Below are positions 55,746 through 64,000 of a stretch of 64,000 nucleotides of DNA, in pieces. The notes beneath the pieces were generated by a model. The model searched no databases. It saw nothing but the letters and a program-made list of their open reading frames with translations, and had not been told where the DNA came from. The stretch spans positions 176,173-240,172 of the forward strand of contig NZ_JAENIJ010000003.1 in the NCBI RefSeq assembly GCF_016595435.1, read 5' to 3'. The stretch comes from Luteolibacter pohnpeiensis. GTDB lineage: Bacteria > Verrucomicrobiota > Verrucomicrobiia > Verrucomicrobiales > Akkermansiaceae. Positions within the stretch are counted from its first letter, which is position 1. Each line of letters begins with the position of its first letter. The position numbers were made by a program, and so were the translations under genes.

Positions 55746-56612
55746 ATGCAGAGTGAATCACCACCGGAGCCGAATCGAGAAAATGAGCCACTCAAGGAGC
55801 GGCTATGGAGAATCATTTTCCTCTCAGACACGTCTGGGGCCAAAGCCTTCGATGTAGTTCTACTCTGGCTCATCGCAGGAAGCATTTTGGTGGTGATGCT
55901 GGAGACGGTGAAGAGTGTGGAGGTGTTCCATCGCGAATTATTAAAAGGGTTCGAGTGGTTGTTTACGATTCTGTTCACCATCGAATACTCCCTGCGCATG
56001 TGGGTGGTGCGTAAGAAACGGAGATACGCGCTTAGTTTTTTCGGAATTGTCGATTTGCTCTCCATCCTGCCCACCTATCTGGAAATTTTTCTAACAGGAT
56101 CTGGTCACCTGATTGTGATCCGCGTTCTGAGATTGTTGCGGATGTTCCGGATTTTGAAAATGGGCCATCACATGAGCGAGGCAGACTTTCTGGTATCTGC
56201 CTTGAAGGCGAGCCGTTCGAAAATCGCGGTATTTCTGTTTGCTGTGATGGCGATTGTTAGCATCGAAGGTACTCTGATGTATTTGATCGAGGGTGGCAGG
56301 GAAGGAACGGGTTTTACCAGCATCCCTCAATCGATGTATTGGGGAATTGTTACAATTACGACAGTGGGTTATGGTGACATCGCACCCGTCACCGTGATCG
56401 GCAAAATTCTTGCATCGGTGATGATGCTCACAGGCTTTGCGATCATTGCGGTGCCCACTGGGATCGTCGGCGCGGAGATTTTCAAGGAGCTAAGCCCGGT
56501 GAAAATGGACGGGAGAAAGTGTGCGAATTGTCAACATCTGGGACATGATCCATGCGCCAGCTTTTGCAAGAGTTGTGGTTCCCGGCTTCCCGGGCCAACC
56601 GACTCTGCATGA
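55746..56612 (+). CDS. Voltage-gated-type potassium channel with C-terminal zinc ribbon
   Basis: A 288-residue ion channel from the ATG at 55746 (a TTG upstream at 55725 is less likely). Six-helix voltage-sensor layout: S1 (AFDVVLLWLIAGSILVVML), the S4-like helix IRVLRLLRMFRILKMG with regularly spaced arginines, pore filter TTVGYGDIAPV and S6 (ASVMMLTGFAIIAVPTGIV). After S6 there is a four-cysteine zinc ribbon (CANCQHLGHDPCASFCKSCGSRLPG), unusual for Kv channels. K+-selective from the filter. Confidence 0.93.
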   Translation: MQSESPPEPNRENEPLKERLWRIIFLSDTSGAKAFDVVLLWLIAGSILVVMLETVKSVEVFHRELLKGFEWLFTILFTIEYSLRMWVVRKKRRYALSFFGIVDLLSILPTYLEIFLTGSGHLIVIRVLRLLRMFRILKMGHHMSEADFLVSALKASRSKIAVFLFAVMAIVSIEGTLMYLIEGGREGTGFTSIPQSMYWGIVTITTVGYGDIAPVTVIGKILASVMMLTGFAIIAVPTGIVGAEIFKELSPVKMDGRKCANCQHLGHDPCASFCKSCGSRLPGPTDSA

Positions 56613-56748
56613 GGATTTCTGGAAAGATAGAATCTGATCCATCTCTCATTCTTCCCAAATTCGTTCTGCTCGAATTGGAAACTTATTGAAGGAGGGAGCT
56701 TGCCAAGTGCAGAGCTTCCCTATAACTCCGCGCGGCTATGCCAATTTC

Positions 56749-57342
56749 ATGGATCTAACTTTTATGACTTTTTTCTTACTGTGGTGTGTCGTCGGCGTCC
56801 TTGTTGGCGTCGTTTTTGCCTCCTTCTTCGAGTGGACACTTCACAAGTATGTGATGCATCGCCCGGTTGGAAAATTCCGTTATGCCTTCCACGCTCACGC
56901 CGTGGTGCATCATCAAGTGTTCAAGGCGGATCACACTTATCACCTTCATGATGAGAAAGATAAGGGAACCATTCCAATGGCTTGGTGGAATGGACCGGTA
57001 CTGGTTGCGATCGGTGTTGCCCCCTTCGCGCTGCTATCCTGGTTGATTGGGGAATGGAGTTTCGCCCTTGGTGGGCTCATTGCATTTGCTGGCTACTACG
57101 GCACCTACGAATACATCCACTGGTGCATGCATTTGCCGAAGGCGCGCCGGGTGGAAAAACCTTGGTGGTTCCGTCGTTTGAATGGACATCACCTGTTGCA
57201 TCACCGCTACATGCACAAAAACTTCAATGTGGTCTTTCCGCTGGCAGACCTCTTCCTTGGCACTCTGATGCTTCGTGCGAAAACCAAATTCGCACAGGCA
57301 ACTGGGCCATCAGTCCCAAATGTTCAACCGCTCGGCGTTTGA
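56749..57342 (+). CDS. Fatty-acid-hydroxylase/sterol-desaturase-like membrane protein
   Basis: A 197-residue protein from the ATG at 56749. Three to four hydrophobic segments and histidine clusters of the fatty acid hydroxylase superfamily: HKYVMHRPV, HAHAVVHHQVF, and HLLHHRYMHKN, the di-iron ligands. An additional HW is in EYIHWCMHL. The substrate could be a fatty acid, carotenoid or sterol; beta-carotene hydroxylase-like members look similar. A weak ribosome-binding site precedes the start. Confidence 0.85.
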   Translation: MDLTFMTFFLLWCVVGVLVGVVFASFFEWTLHKYVMHRPVGKFRYAFHAHAVVHHQVFKADHTYHLHDEKDKGTIPMAWWNGPVLVAIGVAPFALLSWLIGEWSFALGGLIAFAGYYGTYEYIHWCMHLPKARRVEKPWWFRRLNGHHLLHHRYMHKNFNVVFPLADLFLGTLMLRAKTKFAQATGPSVPNVQPLGV

Positions 57343-57445
57343 CTTGAGCCATTCGAGAATCGACCTGCAAGCCATCTGGCAATTTTGTCATCTTCGGTGA
57401 CTTGCATCTCGTTCCGATAGCAGCTGGGATGCTCCACTCTAAATC

Positions 57446-58966
57446 ATGAAGTGGGCTATTTCTTATCTGTGGCTGTTGTTTGCATGTGTCGCTTTTTCGC
57501 AGATAGAAACTGGGATCGAGCAGGGGGAAATTGGGATCGAGCAGGGGGAAATCGCGGCTGGGAGTCGCTGGGAAACTCCATATTTCATCATTCACGGAAA
57601 GGAGCCTGGACCGAAATTGATTCTAACAGGCGGGGTGCACGGCAATGAACCGGCAGGCTCACTTGCAGCGGAACAAATCCGGAATTGGAACATTCTCCGA
57701 GGGACGCTTGTGGTGATCCCGCGAGTCAATGCACTTGGGTTGGAAGCCAACACCCGGTTTGTTCCCGGTGCAGAACAGGGTGAGCAGGATCTCAACCGGA
57801 ATTTTCCCAAACCGGGATCGAAAAATGAAGCGACCGGGGCATTAGCCAAATCTCTTTGGGAATTCGTCACTGAGCAAAAACCGGATTGGCTGATCGACCT
57901 GCACGAAGGATATGGATTTCACCAACTCCAGCCTGGCTCCGTCGGTTCATCCATCATCGATAGCGACACGATCGAAACAGATCGATCAGTTCCATCCATG
58001 TTGCATGCGGTGAATGCGGGCATCGGTCAGGAAAAACTGCAGTTTGTCAATTTGAGCCCGCCCATCAAAGGGAGTCTTGCTCGCGCAACGGCTGAATTTC
58101 TCGGGGCTTCCACCATGATTTTGGAAACGACCAGCAAGGATCAGCGATTGCCCTTCAGGGTTCGCCAGCAACGCGTGATGGTTCATGAACTTCTCTCACA
58201 GATTGGCATGATTGCACCAGATGCCACGCCATCCATGACCCCTCCGGCCGATGGCGATGGTCTGAAGATTGCCATTTTTGATGATGAAGGAGTGAGTTCG
58301 AACGGAGCCGATGAAGTGGTCAAAACTGCGCTGCAGATCCCGCGAGCATTGGCTTGGCGAGTGGATGCGGAAGACATCCGCGATGGTGCTTTGAAGCGAT
58401 TCGACCTCGTTGTGTTTCCCGGTGGGAGTGGGAGTAAGGAAGCCGCAGCATTGCAAGAATCTGGGCGTGGCATCATCCGTGACTTCGTGGAATCAGGTGG
58501 CGGTTATGTCGGCATCTGCGCGGGTGCATATCTCGCGGCTGCCAATTACCCGTGGTCGCTAAGGATCAGCAATCACCAAACATTTTGTGAAAGTCGCGAA
58601 GTTCCTGGCTTGGGCAAGAAAAGCATGTGGTATCGGGGGAATTCGGCAACGGTAGCCATGGAACTAAGCGCAGCGGGGAAAAGCGTTTTGGGAGATTTTC
58701 CCGATACCTTGCAGGTCCGCTATCACAATGGCCCGATCGTCTCGGCCGCAGGCTTGGACTCCTTGCCGAAATATCAGGTTCTGGCCTGGTTCCGGAGTGA
58801 GGTTTCGCAATACGATCTTCAGCAAGGAACCATGACCGGAACCCCGGCGATCATCTCCACGGAATTTGGCAATGGCAGGGTGCTTTGCGTCAGTCCGCAT
58901 CCGGAATCGACGGATCGTCTCCGTCCGCTTTTGGCGCACGGGATGGAATGGGCCGGAGGTCGGTAA
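57446..58966 (+). CDS. Fusion of aspartoacylase/M14-like zinc hydrolase and BPL_N-like domain
   Basis: A 506-residue exported protein. N-terminal signal (MKWAISYLWLLFACVAFSQ), then a tandem GIEQGEI repeat, then a succinylglutamate-desuccinylase/aspartoacylase domain with zinc ligands in TGGVHGNEPAGS (H and E) and DLHEGYGFH (H), plus DLNRNFP (residues about 35-265). From about residue 275 a glutamine-amidotransferase-fold domain (IAIFDDEGVSSNG, VVFPGGSG, GYVGICAGAYLAA), like the N-terminal domain of biotin protein ligase, follows. The two-domain protein has been seen rarely; role unknown. The C-terminal domain seems to keep the cysteine in GICAG. Confidence 0.82.
   Translation: MKWAISYLWLLFACVAFSQIETGIEQGEIGIEQGEIAAGSRWETPYFIIHGKEPGPKLILTGGVHGNEPAGSLAAEQIRNWNILRGTLVVIPRVNALGLEANTRFVPGAEQGEQDLNRNFPKPGSKNEATGALAKSLWEFVTEQKPDWLIDLHEGYGFHQLQPGSVGSSIIDSDTIETDRSVPSMLHAVNAGIGQEKLQFVNLSPPIKGSLARATAEFLGASTMILETTSKDQRLPFRVRQQRVMVHELLSQIGMIAPDATPSMTPPADGDGLKIAIFDDEGVSSNGADEVVKTALQIPRALAWRVDAEDIRDGALKRFDLVVFPGGSGSKEAAALQESGRGIIRDFVESGGGYVGICAGAYLAAANYPWSLRISNHQTFCESREVPGLGKKSMWYRGNSATVAMELSAAGKSVLGDFPDTLQVRYHNGPIVSAAGLDSLPKYQVLAWFRSEVSQYDLQQGTMTGTPAIISTEFGNGRVLCVSPHPESTDRLRPLLAHGMEWAGGR
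57512..57553 (+). repeat. 21-base tandem duplication inside the aspartoacylase/BPL_N gene
   Basis: Two adjacent 21-base units that differ at one final base, keep the frame and encode GIEQGEI twice just after the signal peptide. This is recent slippage, tolerated because it lies in a linker. Confidence 0.85.
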
Positions 58967-59078
58967 TTCTGGTGACTGAAAAGCCAAAGACCCAGGCGTT
59001 TTCTTGATTCCAGACCCGTTGAAAACGTTGCAAACCTTGTAATAGCCACGGAGGGGAACTTCTGCCAGTTTGGCGCCG

Positions 59079-59621
59079 ATGGAGATTATTTGGCTGTTGT
59101 TGGCTGTCATTGTCGTTTTTCTGCTCTGGCTGGCGATCACCTACAATTCGTTGGTGAACCGGAGAAATCAGGTGCGCTATGCGTTTGCGACGATCGATGT
59201 GCAGCTGAAAAAGCGATTCGATCTGGTGCCGAATTTGGTCGAGACGGTGAAAGGTTATGCCGCCCACGAGCGGGAAGTGTTAGAAGCCGTCACGAAAGCC
59301 CGCCAGCAGGCGCTATCGCATCGATCCAGTTGGCATGATCAGGAAATGCTGCATCAGGAAGTGGGACGACTGGTGGCCACCGCCGAAGCTTATCCTGATC
59401 TGAAAAGTGATCGCCAGTTTTTGATGCTCCAACGGCAACTCGCCGAGTGCGAAGCACAGATCGCCGCCGCCCGCCGAACCTACAACGCTTCGGTGATGGA
59501 TTATAACAATTCAGTCGGCATGGTGCCGTCTTCGATCGTGGCATCAATGTTCAACTTTAAAACCATGCCGCAGTTCGAAATCGCGGTGAATGAACGCACA
59601 AATCCAAATGTCCGATTCTAA
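59079..59621 (+). CDS. lemA: LemA-family membrane protein
   Basis: A 180-residue protein from the ATG at 59079 (a TTG at 59070 is less likely). One N-terminal membrane helix (IIWLLLAVIVVFLLWLAITYNSL), then long amphipathic helices with the family motif RRNQVRYAFATIDVQLKKRFDLVPNLVETVKGYA. LemA proteins are envelope proteins of unclear function. It overlaps the next gene; octamers lie at 59278 and 59616. Confidence 0.92.
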   Translation: MEIIWLLLAVIVVFLLWLAITYNSLVNRRNQVRYAFATIDVQLKKRFDLVPNLVETVKGYAAHEREVLEAVTKARQQALSHRSSWHDQEMLHQEVGRLVATAEAYPDLKSDRQFLMLQRQLAECEAQIAAARRTYNASVMDYNNSVGMVPSSIVASMFNFKTMPQFEIAVNERTNPNVRF

Positions 59622-60600
59622 CAACTCAGTGGCCTGGAAGCCGGATGTGGCAAAAATCGTCGCGGATCTCGCGCCGGTTCTGAATCAGCTGGAACAGCAG
59701 CGCCTTACCGCATTGGGCAAACGCAAAACCGGCGGGTTGGTTGCAGCTGTGATCGCGGGCGCAGGCTTGTTGATCGGCTTGCTCGTTTCTCAAGCAGAGC
59801 CTGGCGCTGGACTCTTCACAATCTTTGGGGCAATCGTGATCGCGCTGATCGCTTACATGGCGATTCAGGGCAGTGCGACGAAGGAGTATCTTCGCCAGTT
59901 CAAGCATCAGGCCTTCAAGGAGGCCGCAAGGCTCGTGGCGCCGGGAATTCATTATTTGCCGGATTCGATGGTGGGAATGAATCAATTCAAACGCTCCCAT
60001 TTGTTCAACTCACGCATCGATCGCTATCACGGCGAGGATTGTTTTCATGGTAAGGTCGGAGAAACCGAAATCCTCCTCAGCGAGTTGCATGTGGAGCGAA
60101 AGGAGACGACCACGGATTCAAAGGGGCGCTCGCAAACGCGTTGGGTGACGGTCTTTCAAGGCATCTATCTGATCGCTGACTTCAACAAGGCCTTTCATAG
60201 TTGGGTATTGGTGGAACCTGACGTGGCCGAAGCAAATTTCGGCTGGCTCGGCCGCAAACTCCAGGGGCTCTCCGGGGATCTGGTTCGCTTGGAAAATCCC
60301 GAGTTTGAGCGTGCTTTCAAAATCCGCGCCGGTGACCAGGTCGAAGCCAGATATTTGCTGACTCCTGATTTCCAAGAGCGGCTTCTCCGACTGAGGAACA
60401 CTTGGCCGAAAGGGCTTTCTGCCGCGTTCATTGACTCACAGATGCACCTGGCGATTCCGAAACGCGAGAACTGGTTTGAGCCCAATCTCCATCAGCCTGC
60501 CAATCAGACGCATCAGTTGAAGATGTTTTTGGAGCAATTGGTGATCCTGCTCTACATCCCCGAGGTGCTCGATCTCAATACCCGTATCTGGACAAAGTGA
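59590..60600 (+). CDS. DUF3137 membrane protein
   Basis: A 336-residue protein with a two-helix membrane region (LVAAVIAGAGLLIGLLV and LFTIFGAIVIALIAYMA) and DUF3137-type motifs (GEDCFHGKVGETEILLSELHV, RWVTVFQGIYLIADFNKAF, MHLAIPKRENWFEP). The ATG at 59608, seven residues in, is an alternative start. LemA and DUF3137 are neighbours in many bacteria, so they likely work together, perhaps in envelope stress or membrane remodelling. It overlaps the next gene. Confidence 0.88.
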   Translation: MNAQIQMSDSNNSVAWKPDVAKIVADLAPVLNQLEQQRLTALGKRKTGGLVAAVIAGAGLLIGLLVSQAEPGAGLFTIFGAIVIALIAYMAIQGSATKEYLRQFKHQAFKEAARLVAPGIHYLPDSMVGMNQFKRSHLFNSRIDRYHGEDCFHGKVGETEILLSELHVERKETTTDSKGRSQTRWVTVFQGIYLIADFNKAFHSWVLVEPDVAEANFGWLGRKLQGLSGDLVRLENPEFERAFKIRAGDQVEARYLLTPDFQERLLRLRNTWPKGLSAAFIDSQMHLAIPKRENWFEPNLHQPANQTHQLKMFLEQLVILLYIPEVLDLNTRIWTK

Positions 60601-60602
60601 GT

Positions 60603-61184
60603 ATGAGTGATTCAATCAATCCTTATGAAGTACTTTCTCCATCTGGGGCAGACCTGAATGAAGGTGTGCCGATTGGGTGTTATCGCGAGCGGAAATATCT
60701 ATGGGTGAGGGACGGTGCAGTCCTGCCGGATGTCTGCCTGATTACGAATGCACCAGGGCATCATCAGGAGTGGAGAAGACGAAACAGGCTGATATGGAAT
60801 CCTCTGGTTGCACTCCTGATTCTTTTCTCGTTGGGAGTGATCGGAATTCTATTTTTTTTCCTACTCCAAAAAAAAGCTTCGGTGTCCTATACGTTGCAAC
60901 GCCGCTTCCGGCGCAGATGGGTCTATAGAAATTGGATCGGTGGCATTCTGTTGATATCGTCTGCGGTCGCGCTTGGGACGGGTTTCAATTTTGCCGATGA
61001 ATGGACCTATAGCTACGAGGTGATGTCGGGGTTGTCATTGCTGCTTCTCATGGCGCTCATTCTGCTGGTTACCGCCAATCCGATCAAAGTCGTAGGCTAT
61101 CGAAACGGGTGGTTTAAACTCAAAGGCTGTTCACCGGATTTTCTCGATTCACTGCCGATTTTTCCCGCAGCATACAAAGATTGA
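60603..61184 (+). CDS. Membrane protein encoded with LemA/DUF3137
   Basis: A 193-residue protein from the ATG at 60603; a GTG at 60597 overlapping the previous stop as GTGA is an alternative. Four hydrophobic stretches (LVALLILFSLGVIGILFFFLL, WIGGILLISSAVALGTG, LSLLLLMALILLVTA) and a cytoplasmic tail. The N-terminus (SINPYEVLSP) is of the NPY-type seen in planctomycete/verrucomicrobial proteins. No family recognised. It is the third gene of the lemA unit. Confidence 0.7.
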   Translation: MSDSINPYEVLSPSGADLNEGVPIGCYRERKYLWVRDGAVLPDVCLITNAPGHHQEWRRRNRLIWNPLVALLILFSLGVIGILFFFLLQKKASVSYTLQRRFRRRWVYRNWIGGILLISSAVALGTGFNFADEWTYSYEVMSGLSLLLLMALILLVTANPIKVVGYRNGWFKLKGCSPDFLDSLPIFPAAYKD

Positions 61185-61347
61185 GACGGGCTTTCGGCCA
61201 TTGGAACTAAAGGGTTTTGCCGCTGTCGGGAAAAAGAAGCTGGGTTTACGGGGCTTTATCGGCTAGACTGACTCGCTGTCCGGATCGGACATCGGGCTTA
61301 TTTCGCGCGGTTTCCGGCTTCATTCCCGGGCACACTGAACGAGAATA

Positions 61348-61704
61348 ATGAAACTGTTTATTGGAAATCTAACCTACGAAACCACAGAAGAAGAACTCAG
61401 AGAAGTCCTCGCGGACCACGAGCCCATCCTCAACATCCACCGACCGACTGATCGTGAAACTGGCAAGCCACGGGGCTTTGCGTTTGTCACTTTCGAAAAC
61501 CGGGAAGATGGCGAAAACGCGATGGAGGCTTTAGACGGCGTCAAATTGAATGGACGCGAAATGAAAGTGAACGAGGCGGAAGAACGCCGCCGGTTTGATC
61601 GACCGGAACCGAGGCGTGTATCGATGGATGTCTCGATCAATCGCGCAGTGGATGATCGGCCCATCGGCCCGGATGGCAAGCGCGTGCGCTACAAGGGGAT
61701 CTAA
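61348..61704 (+). CDS. RNA-binding protein with RRM domain
   Basis: A 118-residue single-RRM protein. RNP2 is LFIGNL near the start and RNP1 is KPRGFAFVTF, with the aromatic residues for RNA stacking. The C-terminal 40 residues are arginine-rich (RRRFDRPEPRR). Such RRM proteins in bacteria are cold-shock or RNA chaperones. A 163-base gap precedes it and a terminator follows. Confidence 0.92.
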   Translation: MKLFIGNLTYETTEEELREVLADHEPILNIHRPTDRETGKPRGFAFVTFENREDGENAMEALDGVKLNGREMKVNEAEERRRFDRPEPRRVSMDVSINRAVDDRPIGPDGKRVRYKGI

Positions 61705-61762
61705 CAGATTCAGCACAGGCAATTCTGCTGACCATGGATTGCCCGATTTCTTTTTTCTAACA

Positions 61763-61796
61763 CCGGCTCCGGGAGGCATTCTGGAGTCGGTTTTTT
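61763..61796 (+). terminator. Rho-independent terminator after the RRM gene
   Basis: CCGGCTCC (61763-61770) pairs with GGAGTCGG (61783-61790) with one mismatch or wobble, followed by six T. An octamer TTCTAACA ends just before the stem. Confidence 0.88.
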
Positions 61797-61829
61797 ACTG
61801 CATTTGACGCGGACGTTAGACTTGCCGGA

Positions 61830-63428
61830 ATGTTGGCGCAATTGGCAATGGATGCATCACTGGCGTGGGCGGACTACGCAGTGATCGGCGGCTACCTGAT
61901 TTTTGTAATCATCCTCGGATTCTGGATCGGGAGAAAACACGAAGGTGCTGAGGATTATTTCTTGGCGGGGAGATCGATGACCTGGGTGTTCATCGGGGTC
62001 TCACTGTTCGCCTCGAACATTTCGAGTACGACATTGATCGGACTTGCCGGCGATGCCTACGCGACGGGGATCGGGGTTTTCAATTATGAATGGATGGCAG
62101 CAGTGGTGCTGGTTTTCTTTGCCTTCTTCTTGCTGCCATTTTTGCTCAGGAGCGGAGTCTATACTCTGCCGGAATTTCTCGGATTGAGGTTCGGACCGTT
62201 CGCGCGGAGGTATTTTTCCATACTGACCTTGTTTTTGAACATCATTGTGGATACCGCAGGTAGCCTTTACGCAGGAGGCATCATCCTGCAGCTGGTTTTT
62301 CCACAAGTGGATCTCTTCTGGACCGTGATGGCGCTGGCGATCGTCGCTGGTGTTTACACGATGGTCGGTGGGCTGGCGGCTGTGATTTACACGGATTTCG
62401 TTCAAACTGTATTTCTGGTAGTTGGTGCCATCATCATCACTTGGGCGGCTTACGATAAAGTCGGAGGCTGGCAGGGAATGACCGCAGGATTGCCTGCGGA
62501 GCGACTGAGTTTGATCCGGCCGCTCTCTGATAAGTCGATGCCTTGGCTTGGTTTGCTGACAGGCGTTCCGATCCTTGGATTCTATTTTTGGTGCACCAAT
62601 CAGTTTATGGCGCAACGAGCTTTGAGCGCGAAAACGCTCAATCACGGACGGGGAGGTCTTCTTCTGGCAGGCGCGCTGAAACTTCCGGTTCTCTTCATCA
62701 TGGTCTTGCCTGGAACGATGGCGATTCATCTCTATCCGAAGCTTTCCAATGCGGATTTGGTTTATCCAACCCTGATGTTCAACCTGCTGCCAACCGGCTT
62801 GTTAGGCCTCTGCCTTGCAGGTTTCATCGCGGCCCTGATGTCTCAAATTGACTCCACCCTCAATTCCGCATCGACGCTGGTGACCATGGACTTCATCCGT
62901 CAGGCCAAACCGGATCTCACTCCGAAGCAACTCATGCGGGTTGGGAAAATCACGACTTTGGTATTCATGGTTCTCGCTGCTTTATGGGCACCGGAGATTC
63001 AGCGCTTCAAGTCGCTGTTCACCTACCTTCAGCAAGTCCTTGCCTATACGATACCTCCCGTAGTTGTTCTGTTTTTTGCAGCGATCTTCTCGAAGCGGGC
63101 AAATCGTATCGGCGCCATGGTCTGCCTGACCGTAGGGACTCTTTGCGGAGCCGTGCTGTTTGTCCTCAATGTTATCGTGAACGACGTTCAGATCCATTTC
63201 CTTTACGTCGTGCCCATTGGCTGCCTGGTGTCCTGGATTGCGCTGGAAATCGGCAATCGCTTCGGCACCAATTCGGATTCTTCACAAGGCGATCAAATCC
63301 GATGGACGCCGGAGTTTTTCAAGTCGGAGACGATTGAGCTTCGCAGCATGCCTTGGTATCGGAACTACCGGATTTGGTCGGTTCTGCTGCTGTTGGCCAC
63401 GGCAATCTTGGTGATTTCATTTTGGTAG
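61830..63428 (+). CDS. Sodium:solute symporter (SSS/SGLT family)
   Basis: A 532-residue symporter with about 14 membrane helices. The SSS signature regions are visible: FWIGRKHEGAEDYFLAGRSMTWVFIGVSLFASNIS, VGGLAAVIYTDFVQTVFL, and NSASTLVTMDFIRQ. Na+-coupled uptake; sugar-type transporters (SGLT-like) are the closest by eye, but the solute cannot be told. An ATG at 61848 is an alternative start. Confidence 0.93.
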   Translation: MLAQLAMDASLAWADYAVIGGYLIFVIILGFWIGRKHEGAEDYFLAGRSMTWVFIGVSLFASNISSTTLIGLAGDAYATGIGVFNYEWMAAVVLVFFAFFLLPFLLRSGVYTLPEFLGLRFGPFARRYFSILTLFLNIIVDTAGSLYAGGIILQLVFPQVDLFWTVMALAIVAGVYTMVGGLAAVIYTDFVQTVFLVVGAIIITWAAYDKVGGWQGMTAGLPAERLSLIRPLSDKSMPWLGLLTGVPILGFYFWCTNQFMAQRALSAKTLNHGRGGLLLAGALKLPVLFIMVLPGTMAIHLYPKLSNADLVYPTLMFNLLPTGLLGLCLAGFIAALMSQIDSTLNSASTLVTMDFIRQAKPDLTPKQLMRVGKITTLVFMVLAALWAPEIQRFKSLFTYLQQVLAYTIPPVVVLFFAAIFSKRANRIGAMVCLTVGTLCGAVLFVLNVIVNDVQIHFLYVVPIGCLVSWIALEIGNRFGTNSDSSQGDQIRWTPEFFKSETIELRSMPWYRNYRIWSVLLLLATAILVISFW

Positions 63429-63483
63429 GTTCGCTCAGCCCGGATCTGATTTACTTTGCGATGAAATCTGCTCCGATGGCTCA

Positions 63484-64000
63484 ATGATCTCTGGATTTGG
63501 GCGGATTTTCGCGGGATGGGTTTTGCTGTCCGTCGCATTGGCCTCCGCAAGCCCCGCGGATATCGGCGATGACCTCACCCAATTGCTTTCAGCAGAAGTT
63601 CCGGGAATTGCCGCCGCAGCTTATTTGCAGGGAGAGGTCGTTGCTGCGGGTGTTGCCGGGTATCGGAAAGTTGGAAGTCCTGAAAAAGTCACCCTTGAGG
63701 ACCGATTTCATCTTGGCTCCTGCACCAAATCGATGACTGCGACGCTCGCGGCGATTCTGGTGAAAGAAGGGGAGATCTCCTGGTCGACAACCTGTGGTGA
63801 GGCGTTTGGCGAAATGAAGATGAATTCGGCATTTCGCAAAGTGACTTTGAAAGAACTTCTGACCAACACAGGAGGTTTGCCGACCGATGTTCCAAGTCAG
63901 CTTTGGCATAGACCGTTTGCCAAAAATAATTGCCGAAAGATCTCATAAAAAGCTGGTACGACTATTTGAAGCCTATTAGCTTTCCTCATCTGCCGTCCCC
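63484..64000 (+). pseudogene. Beta-lactamase-family serine hydrolase, frameshifted, runs past the window
   Basis: The signal peptide (MISGFGRIFAGWVLLSVALASA) and beginning are normal, with the catalytic S-x-x-K motif in LGSCTKSMTATLAAIL. The frame stops at 63948 after 154 residues, but from about 63930 the -1 frame continues open to the window edge (LPKDLIKSWYDYLKPISFP). One base appears missing in the A/T run near 63921-63931. The gene may be broken or the base may be a sequencing error. Family members have 350-500 residues. Confidence 0.6.

Overview
This 64 kb window comes from a chromosome of the phylum Verrucomicrobiota, most likely order Verrucomicrobiales. The strongest marker is a complete Verru_Chthon pseudopilin cassette (proteins D, B, C and A, about 11.3-16.9 kb), a set known essentially from this phylum. 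A secreted protease with verrucomicrobial-type calcium-binding aspartate repeats and a general scarcity of Shine-Dalgarno sequences agree with this. Base composition is moderately GC-rich. I found no rRNA, tRNA, CRISPR array, integrase or intact mobile element.

Layout. 0-4 kb: a molybdenum operon on the minus strand (TonB receptor, SUOX-like secreted protein, modA, modB running off the left edge) with an adjacent modE-like regulator and a ModE-type operator between them. 4-6.3 kb: a zinc-ribbon membrane protein, a HAD phosphatase and a small anti-sigma-like membrane protein. 6.5-8.3 kb: a LytS/LytTR two-component pair. 8.5-11.1 kb: a GH57 alpha-glucan enzyme and a GT4 glycogen-synthase-like glycosyltransferase. 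11.3-16.9 kb: the pseudopilin cassette behind a candidate sigma-54 promoter. 17.2-19.0 kb: a divergent SDR/LysR pair with a palindromic LysR box. 19.1-20.7 kb: an AsmA-like protein. 20.7-25 kb: groEL, groES, a 51-residue DUF1737 gene and dnaK. 25-31.4 kb: recJ, an rpiB-glyA fusion, zwf and opcA. 31.4-36.7 kb: a DUF3500 protein, an HI0933-type flavoprotein, kdsD, a secreted protein, pyrH and frr. 36.9-41.5 kb: a secreted intradiol dioxygenase, then a two-gene unit of large secreted proteins, one with a possible His/Cys peptidase-like module. 41.6-52 kb: rapA, a secreted PI-PLC/ricin protein, a zinc-ribbon membrane protein, a subtilisin, amylosucrase and a Kir channel. 52-54.5 kb: a membrane protein ending in an acyl-carrier-like domain that lacks the carrier serine, an IS5 transposase relic and an AT-rich small gene flanked by degenerate repeats. 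54.6-64 kb: S1/P1 nuclease, Kv channel with zinc ribbon, fatty-acid-hydroxylase-like protein, an aspartoacylase/BPL_N fusion, the lemA-DUF3137 pair with a third membrane gene, an RRM protein, a sodium:solute symporter and the start of a frameshifted serine hydrolase.

How the genes fit together. Molybdate is probably imported across both membranes under ModE control. RpiB-GlyA, Zwf and OpcA form a pentose-phosphate/one-carbon block. GH57, GT4 and amylosucrase handle alpha-glucans. DnaK, the DUF1737 protein and GroESL form a chaperone cluster without a visible CIRCE element. Several secreted hydrolases (subtilisin, PI-PLC, S1/P1 nuclease, dioxygenase) suggest a polymer-degrading lifestyle. The least explained parts are the serine-less carrier domain at 52.0-53.0 kb, the two-gene secreted unit at 38.1-41.6 kb, the sigma-54-linked pseudopilin cassette and a dispersed octamer (TGTTAGAA) that occurs 15 times on both strands and in several reading frames.
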